Assembly (NCBI GenBank): GCA_964590435.1 | Contig: CAZPWT010000001.1 | Span: forward strand, 13,096-77,095 | Source of the DNA: WSZJ01 sp964590435 | GTDB taxonomy: Bacteria > Planctomycetota > MHYJ01 > WSZJ01 | Direction: 5' to 3' | DNA length: 64,000 nt | In this document: in pieces, positions 8,922 to 18,891 of the stretch | How the letters are laid out: each line of letters begins with the position of its first letter | How positions within the stretch are numbered: position 1 is the first letter of the stretch | Translations under genes and position numbers: made by a program | Notes under the pieces: model-generated | Databases searched by the model: none | What the model was told of the DNA's origin: nothing | The model's input: only the letters and a program-made list of their open reading frames with translations

Positions 8922-9013
8922 GCCGAAGACGCCGATGACGACGACCAGGTCCCAGATACGAATGGCGCTGACCCCCTGAATTCACGGGCCCGTTCCCGGG
9001 GCCCCTTTGAAAA

Positions 9014-10657
9014 TTAGGCCTTCACGGCCGTCCTGCACGGAACCCCGAGGTCCCCGACCTCGCGGTACGTCAACTCGCGGAAGGCTTCGACTTCCGCGCC
9101 GAGCTGCCGGAACACGCCGTCGCCCGAGAGGACGCCGGACCCGCCCGGCGGGTGGCAATTCACGATTTCCTGGAGCAATTCGAGGGCCGGGGCGGCGTCG
9201 CCCGGCGGGCTGATCACCGGCCGCACCCGCTGCACGCGGCCGTCCACGTTCACGAACGTCCCGTCCTGCTCCCAGTGCATCGTCGCGGGGAGCCGCACTT
9301 TCGCGTACTTCGCCGCGGTCGACGAATCCATCACGTCGAGCACGACCAGGTTCTTCACGCGCGCCAGCATCGCCTCGACCTCGGCCGAGATTGCCAGCTC
9401 CGGCGCGCTCGACACGACGAGCAGCGTCTGCACCTTCCCCGCCTCGAACGCCTTCAGCACGCCCGTCGCGCCGACTTCCAGCGCGACGTCTCCCAGGATC
9501 GCCTTCGCCCCGGCGCGGTTCGGGTTGCGGTCCGCCTCGATCACGAACCCGCCCTTGAACTGCCGCCGCTCGCCCGCCGGCTTCTCCAGCGCCCCGACCG
9601 GCGCCAGCGGGTTCAGCAGCTTCAGGAGCCGCTTGAAGAGGAACATCTCCTCGTTCGTGCTCCACAGGCTGACGAGCCCCGCCACCGCGCCGCCCGCCGC
9701 CGACAGCCGCTGCCACGCTTCGCGCACCGCCTCCGGCCGCGTCACCGCCTTGCCGTCCACGCGCGCCTCGATCAGCCGCCCCGGCAACGCATGCTGCTTG
9801 TACGAGAGCCGCCCCGCGTCGCACATCCACCAGTCGTTCACCGCCTGGTTCTCGCGCGGTTTCACCCGCACGATCTCCTCGTTCACCTGCTCCGCGTCCA
9901 CGTTGCAGCCCACCGAGCACCCGGCGCACAGCGTCTTCTGCTCCTTCGTGAACCACACCCGCGACTTGAACTTGAAGTCCTCGCTGATCAGCGCCCCCAC
10001 CGGGCACACGTCCTCCGCGCACATCGACAGCGGATTGTCCAGCGGCTTCCCCGGGAACACGTCCACGACCGACGCGTGCCCGCGGTTCACGATGCACAGC
10101 TCGCCCGTGCCGGAAATCTCGTCCGTGAAGCGCACGCAGCGCGAACACACGATGCAGCGGCTTCCCCAGATCGAGATCGTGGGGCCGAGCGATTTCGTGT
10201 GCTTCATGTGGCGCTCCTCGTAGAAGCGCCCATGGCTGCGGCCGTGGTCGTACGAATGGTTCTGGAGGTAGCACTCGCCCGCCTGGTCGCACGTCGGGCA
10301 GTCGAGCGGGTGGTTGATGAGCTCGAACTCCATGACGCCTTCGCGCGCCTTGAGCACGTCGGGCGTCTGCGTCTCGACGACCATGCCGTCGGCGATCTGC
10401 GTCATGCAGGAGATCACGAGCATCGGGCGCGGCGGCGGCGGGGGCGGCGGCGTTTTGCCGTCGGGGCCCGGCTTCGGCGGCGGCGGCGCCGGCGGCGTCA
10501 TGCGCACGAGGCACATGCGGCAGTTGCCGGACAGCGAGAGCCCCGGGTGGTAGCAGAAGTACGGGATCTCCACGCCGTTGCGCAGCGCGACCGGAAGGAC
10601 GCATTCGCCCTTTTCGCCCTGCACCTGCTTACCGTTGATCGTGAACGTGATCGGCAA
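9014..10657 (-). CDS. nuoG: NADH-quinone oxidoreductase subunit G
   Basis: 547 residues from TTG (10655-10657), chosen because GAGGAG lies 7 bases upstream and the protein then begins directly with the ferredoxin fold PITFTINGK. NuoG carries the iron-sulfur chain of the peripheral arm. Visible ligands: C35, C46, C49 and C84 (2Fe-2S), HPLDCPTCDQAGEC (4Fe-4S with His), CIVCSRC and CPVGAL (4Fe-4S), and CAGCSVGC plus a later MCDAGR for the molybdopterin-fold domain cluster. Oddity: a proline-rich insert of about 25 residues (around 54-78, containing PPAPPPPK and TPPPPPPPRP) separates the third and fourth 2Fe-2S cysteines. It is shorter than enterobacterial NuoG, like many short forms. A long AT-rich inverted repeat lies between nuoF and this gene. 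Confidence 0.95.
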   Translation of the reverse strand: MPITFTINGKQVQGEKGECVLPVALRNGVEIPYFCYHPGLSLSGNCRMCLVRMTPPAPPPPKPGPDGKTPPPPPPPRPMLVISCMTQIADGMVVETQTPDVLKAREGVMEFELINHPLDCPTCDQAGECYLQNHSYDHGRSHGRFYEERHMKHTKSLGPTISIWGSRCIVCSRCVRFTDEISGTGELCIVNRGHASVVDVFPGKPLDNPLSMCAEDVCPVGALISEDFKFKSRVWFTKEQKTLCAGCSVGCNVDAEQVNEEIVRVKPRENQAVNDWWMCDAGRLSYKQHALPGRLIEARVDGKAVTRPEAVREAWQRLSAAGGAVAGLVSLWSTNEEMFLFKRLLKLLNPLAPVGALEKPAGERRQFKGGFVIEADRNPNRAGAKAILGDVALEVGATGVLKAFEAGKVQTLLVVSSAPELAISAEVEAMLARVKNLVVLDVMDSSTAAKYAKVRLPATMHWEQDGTFVNVDGRVQRVRPVISPPGDAAPALELLQEIVNCHPPGGSGVLSGDGVFRQLGAEVEAFRELTYREVGDLGVPCRTAVKA

Positions 10658-10716
10658 CTTCCTGCTCCTCTGGTTCTGGGCCTGACACGGGCAATCCTGC
10701 GGCGCGGCAAAGAACG

Positions 10717-10815
10717 ACTTAATATGAAATATGTAATATGAAATACAAAATATGGAATGCCCGGCAACCGCCCATTCCATATTGTCTATTTCACACTACA
10801 TATTTCATATTAAGT
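10717..10815. repeat. AT-rich inverted repeat between nuoF and nuoG
   Basis: Two 43-base arms (10717-10759 and 10773-10815) are reverse complements with four mismatches and flank a 13-base GC-rich loop. Each arm is itself built of a degenerate direct word, TAATATGAAATA, repeated about twice and followed by an AATATGGAATG end. Strongly AT-rich, unlike everything around it. It would be transcribed within the nuo operon and could form a very long hairpin. There is no coding capacity and no transposase nearby. Confidence 0.9.
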
Positions 10816-10835
10816 CCTTCCCACACATGCTCCTC

Positions 10836-12202
<1,367 letters not shown>

Positions 12203-12206
<4 letters not shown>

Positions 12207-12685
12207 TTCTTCTCCCTCAGCGACTTGATCAGGTCGGCCACCTTCTCCGGCGTGATGTTCTCGTGGTAGTCGTCGTTCACCTGCACGCAGACCGCCGAGC
12301 CGCACGACGCGAGGCACTCGACCTTCTTGAGCGTGAACATCCCGTCCTTCGTCGTCTCGCCTTCGCCGATCCCGAGTTCCTCGGCCAGCTTGTCGAAGAC
12401 GGACTCGGCGCCGCGAAGGGCGCACGGCAGTGTGGCGCAGACCTGGACGAGGTGCTTGCCGGTGCCGGGGCGGCGGTAGTGGGTGTAGAAGGTGAAGACG
12501 CCGAGCACCTTGGCCGGGGAGACGTCGAGGATCCCCGCGATGTGCTCCATCGCGTCGAAATCCACGCATCCTGCCTGTTCCTCGGCGAGCCGCAGCGCGG
12601 GGAGCAGCGCCGCCTGCTTCTTCGGGTAGCGCGTGACGAGCGCGTCGAGTTTCGCGCGCCGTTCCGGGGTGAATGCGAAGCTCAT
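12203..12685 (-). CDS. nuoE: NADH-quinone oxidoreductase subunit E
   Basis: 160 residues, thioredoxin-like 2Fe-2S protein partnering NuoF. The four cluster cysteines are C83, C88, C124 and C128 in the patterns CATLPC and CLASC. ILDVSPAKVLGVFTFYTHY is the conserved helical N-domain. The start ATG (12683-12685) overlaps the nuoD TGA as ATGA. Normal length and no oddities. Confidence 0.97.
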
Positions 12686-13893
12686 CGGTCCAGCTCCCCC
12701 GCGATGACGTTGAGCGAGGACATGACCGCGACCAGGTCGCTGATCATCTGCCCCCTCACCATCTTCGGGAACGCGGTGTAGTTGATGAAACTCGGCGGGC
12801 GGCAGCGCAGCCGGTACGGGTTGCGCGTCCCGTCGCTCACGATGAACCACCCCAGCTCGCCGTTCGGCGCCTCCGTCGCGGCGTAGTGCTCGCCCGCCTT
12901 CGGCTGGAACCCGTGCCCGTGCATGATCAGCTTGAAGTGGTGGATCAGCGCTTCCATGTCGTTGTAGACGCTGAACTTGTCCGGCAGCGTGAACTTGGTG
13001 TCGAGGGCGGTGACGGGGCCGCCGGGGAGGTTCTCCAGCGCCTGCTCGATGATGCGGAGCGACTGGCGCATCTCGACCATGCGGACCTTGTAGCGCGCGT
13101 AGACGTCGCCGTCCGGGTGGGTCGGGACCTCGAAGTCGTATTTCTCGTAGCCCAGGTACGGCCGCGCGCGGCGGACGTCGTAGGAGACGCCGCAGGCGCG
13201 GAGCAACGGGCCCGAAAGCCCGTGCGAAACCGCGTCCTCCTTCGAGAGCGCGCCGACGCCGATCGTGCGCTTCAGGAAGATGCGGTTCTTGTTCAGCATC
13301 TTCTCGATCTCGTCCAGCACGCCGGGGAAGTACTCGACGAACTTGCGGACGGCGGGGACGAAATCGTCGGGAATGTCCCGCGACAGCCCGCCGATGCGCG
13401 TCCACGACGTGGTCAGCCGCCCGCCCGTCGCCGCTTCGAAGATGTCGTACAGCTTCTCGCGCTCGACGAACGTCCAGAGCATGATCGAGAACGCGCCGAG
13501 GTCCATCGCCTGGAGGCCGACGGAGATCGCGTGGTCGCCGATGCGGCCGAGCTCGGACATGACGACACGGAGCGCGCGGCACCGCGGCGTGATCTCGATC
13601 CCGAGCATCTCCTCCACCGCGAGCGCGAACCCGATGTTGTTGTTGAGCGAGCTCAGGTAGTTCAGCCGGTCGGAGAGCGGGATGAACTGGTTGTAGCTCC
13701 GGTACTCCGCCAGCTTCTCGAACCCCGTGTGTAGATACCCGATGTGCGGCCGCACGTCGACGATCACCTCGCCGTCGATCTCGCACTCCAGGTGCAGGGT
13801 CCCGTGCGTCGCGGGGTGCTGCGGCCCGATGTTCATCTTCATCGTCCGCGTGCCCAGCGTCCCCTTGCCCGCCACCGGCGTCGTCGCGCTCAT
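12682..13893 (-). CDS. nuoD: NADH-quinone oxidoreductase subunit D
   Basis: 403 residues, the 49-kDa subunit descended from a hydrogenase large subunit, which forms the quinone cavity with NuoB. Clear signatures: MNIGPQHPATHGTLHLE, HIGYLHTGFEKLAEYRSYNQ, RLNYLSSL and RPPSFINYTAFPKMVRGQMISDLVAVMSSLN near the end, finishing GELDR as in most NuoD. It is separate from nuoC (no nuoCD fusion); the ATG overlaps the nuoC TGA by four bases. Confidence 0.98.
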   Translation of the reverse strand: MSATTPVAGKGTLGTRTMKMNIGPQHPATHGTLHLECEIDGEVIVDVRPHIGYLHTGFEKLAEYRSYNQFIPLSDRLNYLSSLNNNIGFALAVEEMLGIEITPRCRALRVVMSELGRIGDHAISVGLQAMDLGAFSIMLWTFVEREKLYDIFEAATGGRLTTSWTRIGGLSRDIPDDFVPAVRKFVEYFPGVLDEIEKMLNKNRIFLKRTIGVGALSKEDAVSHGLSGPLLRACGVSYDVRRARPYLGYEKYDFEVPTHPDGDVYARYKVRMVEMRQSLRIIEQALENLPGGPVTALDTKFTLPDKFSVYNDMEALIHHFKLIMHGHGFQPKAGEHYAATEAPNGELGWFIVSDGTRNPYRLRCRPPSFINYTAFPKMVRGQMISDLVAVMSSLNVIAGELDR

Positions 13894-14402
13894 GAGCCCT
13901 CCTCAAGGATGTACTTGGGGAAGTTCGAGCGTTCTCCGCGGCCCTTGAGCGGGTAGTCCTTCCGCAGGGGGTGGCCGGTGTACGTGTCAGGCGTCAGGAT
14001 GCGCCGCAGGTCGGGATGATTGAGGAAGCGGATGCCGTACATGTCCCAGACCTCGCGCTCGAGCCAGTTGGCGTCGCCCCAGAGCGCGTGCGCCGACTCG
14101 ATTTCGCAGCGGGCCTCGCTGACGTACGCCTTGAGGCGGAGCCGCTCGTTGCGGAGGAGAGAAGTGAGCTGGTAGACGACGGCGAAGCGCTCGGGGTGAT
14201 CGAGGCGGAGGTAGTCGACGGCGGTGAGGTCGGTGAGCACGTCGAACGGGCACTCGGCGTCGTCGCGCAGGGACCGGAGCATCTCGAGGACGCGCGCGGA
14301 CTTCACGGAGATCGCGACCTGCCCGCGGAATTCCTCCATGGAGAGGATTTCGGAATCGAATCTCTCCTTGAAGCGCGCGACGACGGGATCTCCGGGTTTC
14401 AA
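13890..14402 (-). CDS. nuoC: NADH-quinone oxidoreductase subunit C
   Basis: 170 residues, the 30-kDa peripheral-arm subunit that clamps NuoD and NuoB. Identified by DVLTDLTAVDYL, the core WLEREVWDMYGIRFLNHPDLRRILTPD, and HPLRKDYPLKGRGE at the C-terminus. Slightly short but complete. It starts three bases after the nuoB stop and overlaps nuoD by four bases. Confidence 0.96.
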   Translation of the reverse strand: MKPGDPVVARFKERFDSEILSMEEFRGQVAISVKSARVLEMLRSLRDDAECPFDVLTDLTAVDYLRLDHPERFAVVYQLTSLLRNERLRLKAYVSEARCEIESAHALWGDANWLEREVWDMYGIRFLNHPDLRRILTPDTYTGHPLRKDYPLKGRGERSNFPKYILEEGS

Positions 14403-14405
14403 GGC

Positions 14406-14894
14406 TCAGGACCCATGCTTGGTGTCGGCGATCTTCTCTTTCGAGACGATCTCCTGGATTTTGCGCACGCCATCGATCAGGTTTTCCGGGCGGGGCGGGC
14501 AGCCGGGGATGTAGACGTCGACGGGGAGGAACTGGTCGACGCCCTGGATGAGCGTGTAGGTGTCGAACACGCCACCCGACGAGGCGCACGCGCCCATGGA
14601 GATGCACCACTTGGGCTCGGGCATCTGCTCCCAGATCTTCAGGAGCACGGGCATCATTTTGATCGAGATGCGTCCCGAGACGATCATGAGATCGGCCTGG
14701 CGCGGCGAAAAGCGGATGACTTCCGAGCCGAAGCGCGACATGTCGAATCGCGACGAGAGCGTCGCCATCATTTCGATCGCGCAGCACGCCGTCCCGAACG
14801 GCATCGGCCAGAGCGCGTTCTGCCGCGCCCAGTTGACGAGCGCGGAGACGCGGGTGGCGAGGACGCCGTCACCGAGAAGTTTCTCTAGTCCCAT
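14406..14894 (-). CDS. nuoB: NADH-quinone oxidoreductase subunit B
   Basis: 162 residues. Holds cluster N2, the last iron-sulfur centre before quinone. Ligands C37 and C38 (GTACCAIEMM), C103 (GACASSGG) and C132 (IPGCPPRPENL) are all present. SSRFDMSRFGSEV and SPRQADLMIVSGRIS are diagnostic. The ATG at 14892-14894 lies inside the end of nuoA (10-base overlap), giving tight coupling. Confidence 0.97.
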   Translation of the reverse strand: MGLEKLLGDGVLATRVSALVNWARQNALWPMPFGTACCAIEMMATLSSRFDMSRFGSEVIRFSPRQADLMIVSGRISIKMMPVLLKIWEQMPEPKWCISMGACASSGGVFDTYTLIQGVDQFLPVDVYIPGCPPRPENLIDGVRKIQEIVSKEKIADTKHGS

Positions 14895-15241
14895 TCGAGC
14901 GCTCCTCGCTTCCAGACGTAGGCCAATCCCGCGGCGAGGACCCCGACGAAGATCCCCATCTCGACGAGGCCGGCGACTCCGAGGGACTTGTGGATGAGGG
15001 CCCAGGGGATGAGGAACACGGTTTCGATGTCGAACAGGATGAAGAAGATGGCGACGAGGTAGTAGCGGACGTTGAAGCGGCCGTGCGCTGAGTCGAGGAG
15101 AGGGACGCCGCACTCGTAGGGGTCGGACTTGCCCTTGCGCTTCCGGCGGGGACCCAGCAGCGATGAGGCGGCGATGGCGCCTACGCCGGTCAGGACAGCC
15201 AGGAGGGCGTAGAGGGCGAGTGGGCCGTAATCGCGGAGCAT
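14885..15241 (-). CDS. nuoA: NADH-quinone oxidoreductase subunit A
   Basis: 118 residues with three membrane helices. First gene of the nuo operon. The loop motif SDPYECGVP with the conserved cysteine and RFNVRYYLVAIFFILFDIETVFLIPWA are hallmarks of NuoA. A consensus TATAAT box lies 32 bases upstream on this strand, and AGG precedes the ATG as a weak Shine-Dalgarno. The stop is TAG. Confidence 0.97.
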   Translation of the reverse strand: MLRDYGPLALYALLAVLTGVGAIAASSLLGPRRKRKGKSDPYECGVPLLDSAHGRFNVRYYLVAIFFILFDIETVFLIPWALIHKSLGVAGLVEMGIFVGVLAAGLAYVWKRGALEWD

Positions 15242-15273
15242 GGTGGACCTGAATCGAGCGGCGGTGTGAAGGG

Positions 15274-15303
15274 ATTATAGGGAGGAACGTGGAGTCGTCC
15301 ACA
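15274..15303 (-). promoter_or_regulatory. Likely promoter and inverted repeat of the nuo operon
   Basis: On the minus strand TATAAT (15279 to 15274) is a perfect -10 box; the predicted transcript would have a leader of about 25 bases before the nuoA ATG. No good -35 is seen at 16-18 bases. Instead the -35 zone holds a short inverted repeat, GTGGA-N4-TCCAC (15289-15302), a possible operator for an unidentified regulator. The -10 is certain as a sequence match; function is inferred. Confidence 0.5.
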
Positions 15304-15442
15304 TTTGGGGGCGGTATGAATTGACAGGAGGGAGGGGAGAGGACGAGACTTTTCGAAGTGGGCTGGGCTTGACACGCCTGCAAGAAATGAAGAAACTTAA
15401 TCTCTCCCACACCTCCCCCCTGAGCGAACTAACTCCTTGACC

Positions 15443-17119
15443 ATGAAAAACTTCCAGATCGTCGCCGGTCTTTGCCTGCTCCTCCCCATCTTCTCCGCCG
15501 CCCAGGAACCGCCGCCTCCTCCGGCACCCGATGTCACCGTCGACAAAGGCATCTTCGACGTCTTCCAGGGCCCCAACCGCCGCGCGGTCGAGAGCTTCGA
15601 GATCCTCCGCAAAGCCGACGGCTCCATCGAAATCCGAGGCGAGGTCACGCTCGCTCTCCCCGACGGGAATGGCGGCTCCGACAAGTGGATGTTCTACCCC
15701 AACGCCCGCTACGGGGAGCGCGGCCTGAAAGGGTACGACCTCCGCGCGAAATTCCCGACCGGTCCCGGCTCGACCGTCGTCAAGCTCGAGGGCGGCAAGT
15801 ACCTGTGGGACTTCGTCGGCCCGAACAACCAGAAGGTCGGACCTGTCGAGCTGCCGCTCCCCCTCAACGGCGTCGTCATCGACAAGCGAATCCTCTCCCA
15901 CTACTCGTACTTCGGGCTGATCCCGGACGACAGGACTCGCCCCACTCTGGATCCCGACACCGCACGCGTCGCCGAGGCCCGCATCTCCCGCGCGGTTCCA
16001 GCCCGCATCGAAACGCCGCTCGGCAGCTTCCTTTGTGAACGCGTGCTCGTGACCATCGGCGCTTTCGGCGTCAACCTCTGGTTCAACCCGGACGGCTTCC
16101 TGCTCCGCGTCGAAATCCCGCACTTCGGAATCGTCGGCATCCGCCGCGGCTGCTACGGCTACGCCGGCCCGCGCGGCGCCGCCGCCCCTTCCTCCGCCGA
16201 CCACCCGCAGGACTTCCAGGTCCAGGACGGCCGCTCGATGATCGCCGGTTCCCTCTACCTCCCCGAGGGCAAGGGCCCCTTCAACGCGGTCCTCATCCTC
16301 GGCGACTCGGGTCCCCAGGACCGCCACGGGAATCCCCCCGGCGACACGCTCTTCTGGAATCACCACCGCGACTGGGCCCGCGCCTTCCGTGACGCCGGCG
16401 TCGCCGCGCTGTCCCCGGACGATCCCGGGACCGGTTATTCCGTCAGCGGCCGCGACGACGAAACCCTCTCCGATTCCGTCCTCCACGCGAAGGCCCTCCT
16501 GAACTGGGCGCGCACCCAGCCTTCCCTCCAGGGCGCAAAGATCGGCGTCCTCGGCCACGGCGAAGGCGCCCTCATCGCCCTTCAACTCGCCGCCAACGGC
16601 GACGCGGACTTCGCCGTGCTCGTCGGGGCTCACGGGAAGGGAATCGGCGACCTGTTCCTGGCGCAGAGCGAAGCGGAGATGAAGCGGCAGGGAGTGCCTC
16701 GTGAAGTGATCGACGGGAAGATGGCGGAGGACCGGGAGCTGCAGCGGCTCTGGCTCGACCCGAAGATCGACCTGTGGAAAGCGCCGGCGGTGCCGGAGAA
16801 GCTCGAAATGATGGGTGGTCCGCGGGCATGGTTCCGGGATCTGTCGAGCTACAACCCGATCGATCTCGCGGCGAAGGTGAAGGGGCCGGTGATGGTGGTG
16901 CACGGGGAGGCCGACATCCAGGTGCCGCTGTCGAACGGGGAGGCGCTGGCGAAGGCGCTCACGGACGCGAAGAAGGACGTGACGTTCCGGAAATTCGCGG
17001 GACTCGACCATTTCCTGATGCACGAGATCAACGGCGACTCGGGCGACTCGGCCGACCCGGACCGGAAGACGGACGCGGCGGCGGCGGCGGAGATGGGGAA
17101 GTGGATGAAGGCGCGATAG
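15443..17119 (+). CDS. Exported alpha/beta-hydrolase-fold protein lacking the nucleophile serine
   Basis: 558 residues from ATG 15443; a TTG two codons earlier is less likely. Signal peptide MKNFQIVAGLCLLLPIFSAAQ, then a proline stretch, an N-terminal domain of about 230 residues with no recognisable family, and a C-terminal alpha/beta hydrolase domain from about residue 260 (DGRSMIAGSLYLPEGKGPF, ILGDSGPQDRHGN, PGTGYS) similar to dipeptidyl-peptidase or acyl-hydrolase-like secreted enzymes. The nucleophile elbow, normally G-H-S-E-G, reads G-H-G-E-G (371-375), while the acid (D491 in HGEADIQV) and base (H523 in GLDHFL) remain. GGC for AGC is one base, so this is a point loss, a sequencing error or a non-catalytic binding protein. 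Divergent from nuoA. A TTGACA (15369-15374) lies upstream without a clear -10. Confidence 0.8.
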   Translation: MKNFQIVAGLCLLLPIFSAAQEPPPPPAPDVTVDKGIFDVFQGPNRRAVESFEILRKADGSIEIRGEVTLALPDGNGGSDKWMFYPNARYGERGLKGYDLRAKFPTGPGSTVVKLEGGKYLWDFVGPNNQKVGPVELPLPLNGVVIDKRILSHYSYFGLIPDDRTRPTLDPDTARVAEARISRAVPARIETPLGSFLCERVLVTIGAFGVNLWFNPDGFLLRVEIPHFGIVGIRRGCYGYAGPRGAAAPSSADHPQDFQVQDGRSMIAGSLYLPEGKGPFNAVLILGDSGPQDRHGNPPGDTLFWNHHRDWARAFRDAGVAALSPDDPGTGYSVSGRDDETLSDSVLHAKALLNWARTQPSLQGAKIGVLGHGEGALIALQLAANGDADFAVLVGAHGKGIGDLFLAQSEAEMKRQGVPREVIDGKMAEDRELQRLWLDPKIDLWKAPAVPEKLEMMGGPRAWFRDLSSYNPIDLAAKVKGPVMVVHGEADIQVPLSNGEALAKALTDAKKDVTFRKFAGLDHFLMHEINGDSGDSADPDRKTDAAAAAEMGKWMKAR

Positions 17120-17194
17120 GGGCAGGACAAGTTTGTAAATTGCGCCGCGATCGCCCAGAATGAAACTCCGCCCCGAATTTCACGGAGTCCCGCC

Positions 17195-17791
17195 ATGGTC
17201 GAGCAGGTCCTCGTCGTCCCGCGCGCCGATCTGTTCGGCCTGACGCACAACCCGCACGGTTTCGAGACGCGCAATTTGGGGTTCTACCGCGACCGGATCG
17301 CGCAGTTCGCGCGGTTCGTGGACCGCCCTCCCGCGGAGGAGGATCCGTCGCTCAAGCAGATCATCCCCTACGCGATGGTGCGCTGCGGCCGGCGGATCCT
17401 GACGCTCACGCGGCTGGCAAAGCAGACGGAGAAGCGGCTTCACAACAAGATGTCGATCGGCGTCGGGGGGCACATCAACCCCGACGGGGGGATGGAGGGG
17501 ATCGTCGAGCGGGGGCTGAAGCGCGAGCTGGAGGAGGAGCTGGACATCCGGGCGGGGACGAAGATCCGGCCGGTCGGCTACATCAACGACGATTCGACGC
17601 CGGTGGGCTCGGTGCATTTCGGGCTCGTCTTCGAGGTGCAGGTGGCCACGGAGGATGTGAAGGTTCGGGAGACGGAGCTCATGGAGGGCGGGTTCCGCGA
17701 CGTTGCGGAGTTGCCGTCGATCGCAGAGCGGATGGAGACGTGGTCGAAGCTGCTGGTCGACCAGATGGGCGCGATCCTGGGGCCGGGCTAG
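17195..17791 (+). CDS. NUDIX-type hydrolase
   Basis: 198 residues. Contains IGVGGHINPDGGMEG followed by the Nudix helix RELEEELDI, the metal-binding signature of NUDIX pyrophosphohydrolases. The spacing before RE is one residue longer than the canonical box. The N-terminal half (VLVVPRADLFG, PYAMVRCGRRILTL) matches a family of about 200-residue bacterial NUDIX proteins with an extended N-domain whose substrates are poorly known. GGAG lies about 9 bases before ATG. The TAG stop shares the sequence CTAG with the stop of the convergent gene on the other strand. Substrate not assignable. Confidence 0.85.
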   Translation: MVEQVLVVPRADLFGLTHNPHGFETRNLGFYRDRIAQFARFVDRPPAEEDPSLKQIIPYAMVRCGRRILTLTRLAKQTEKRLHNKMSIGVGGHINPDGGMEGIVERGLKRELEEELDIRAGTKIRPVGYINDDSTPVGSVHFGLVFEVQVATEDVKVRETELMEGGFRDVAELPSIAERMETWSKLLVDQMGAILGPG

Positions 17792-18891
17792 CGATCCACG
17801 GCGGGCAGGATGGACGTGCTGGTGCCGCGGGCGTCCTCGACGGAGACGACGGAGCCGTCGGAGAGGATCCCGATGATGCCGGCGAGGGGATGGGCGACGG
17901 GCTTGCGCATCGAGACTCCGCCGCGCGTCATCGTGATCTCCGACTCAGCCGAGCCGTCCGGCCGCACCCGCCGCACGGTGAACTTCCGGAAGGACCAGAA
18001 GCCGACGATGGCGCCGTCGTCCACCGGGACGACCCACTCGAGCCGGAGCTCAGGCTCGAATTGCAGGCAGGCCGCTTCTCCCAGGTGCTCGTAGAGCGCC
18101 AGGCGCGCCGGGGCGTCCTTGGAGAGGCCGGACGTCGGGCCGAGGAACGCCGGCGGCTTGCGGTGCACGAGCTTGGTCCCCTCGAACGCGAACGACTCGA
18201 GCGAGCCACGGCTCGAGTGCACCCAGAGGCGGTCGCGGATCCAGAACACCTTGCCCGCCATCTCGCCGCCGCCCGGGATCCACGGCGTCTTCGTCACCGG
18301 CGTCCCGTCCGCCAGGAAGCACACCGCGCCCGCCTTCTCTTCCTTCAGCATCAGCGACTCCACCTCCGCCGCGATCACCCCCGCCGACACCGCGATCGGC
18401 GTCGACATCCAGTCCATCTTGCGGCCGATGGGGAAGCGCTTGATCTCGGTGCCATTCCAGCGCCACGCGAAGGACATGCGTCCGGCGCCGGTGCCGCGGG
18501 AGACGCCGATCCAGAGGTCGTCGCCGATCACGTTCGGACGGTCCGCGTAGCACTCCCACTCGAACTCGTCGATCGTCTTCGGTTCGCCGTCGCCGAGCAG
18601 GACGAGGCGCGAGCGGTGCTGGTAGTGCCCGCGTTCCGCCTGCCGCGAGTCCGCGATCGCCGTGAGGACGTGCCCCTTCCAGAAGGTCGGCAGCCAGATC
18701 GGGCCGTGGAAGCGCTGTGTGGAGAGGATGTCGCCCGCGAGGTCGAGCGAGGTCCAGGTCGAGCCCATCAGCCCCGGTTTGCGCAACTCGCCATCGCCCG
18801 TGACGGCGTGGAGGCGCCCGTCGGGGCGGATGCCAAGCTCCAGCCCGCGGCCGGGGAGTTTGCAGATTTCGTCGAGGACGAGTTCGCGCAA
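17788..18891 (-). CDS. Hypothetical protein, possible beta-propeller-like
   Basis: 367 residues from TTG (18889-18891), the first possible start after an in-frame TAA; there is no good Shine-Dalgarno and the true start could be further in. No signal peptide. Many short beta strands with Trp-Gly-Asp content (LWIGVSRG, FWIRDRLWVHSSRG, IIGILSDGSVVSVEDARG) suggest a propeller-like, all-beta protein, but no family is recognised. Located 50 bases after the DUF255 gene on the same strand, so possibly cotranscribed. It converges with the NUDIX gene and overlaps it by four bases (CTAG). Confidence 0.6.
   Translation of the reverse strand: MRELVLDEICKLPGRGLELGIRPDGRLHAVTGDGELRKPGLMGSTWTSLDLAGDILSTQRFHGPIWLPTFWKGHVLTAIADSRQAERGHYQHRSRLVLLGDGEPKTIDEFEWECYADRPNVIGDDLWIGVSRGTGAGRMSFAWRWNGTEIKRFPIGRKMDWMSTPIAVSAGVIAAEVESLMLKEEKAGAVCFLADGTPVTKTPWIPGGGEMAGKVFWIRDRLWVHSSRGSLESFAFEGTKLVHRKPPAFLGPTSGLSKDAPARLALYEHLGEAACLQFEPELRLEWVVPVDDGAIVGFWSFRKFTVRRVRPDGSAESEITMTRGGVSMRKPVAHPLAGIIGILSDGSVVSVEDARGTSTSILPAVDR

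Noticed and set aside
8986..9005. GGGCCC palindromes between nuoG and nuoH as a terminator
   Set aside because: Stem of six pairs at most and no T run on the minus strand; the downstream nuo genes need read-through.
15369..15374. Perfect TTGACA upstream of the hydrolase gene as a promoter
   Set aside because: No acceptable -10 at 16-19 bases; left as a note only.
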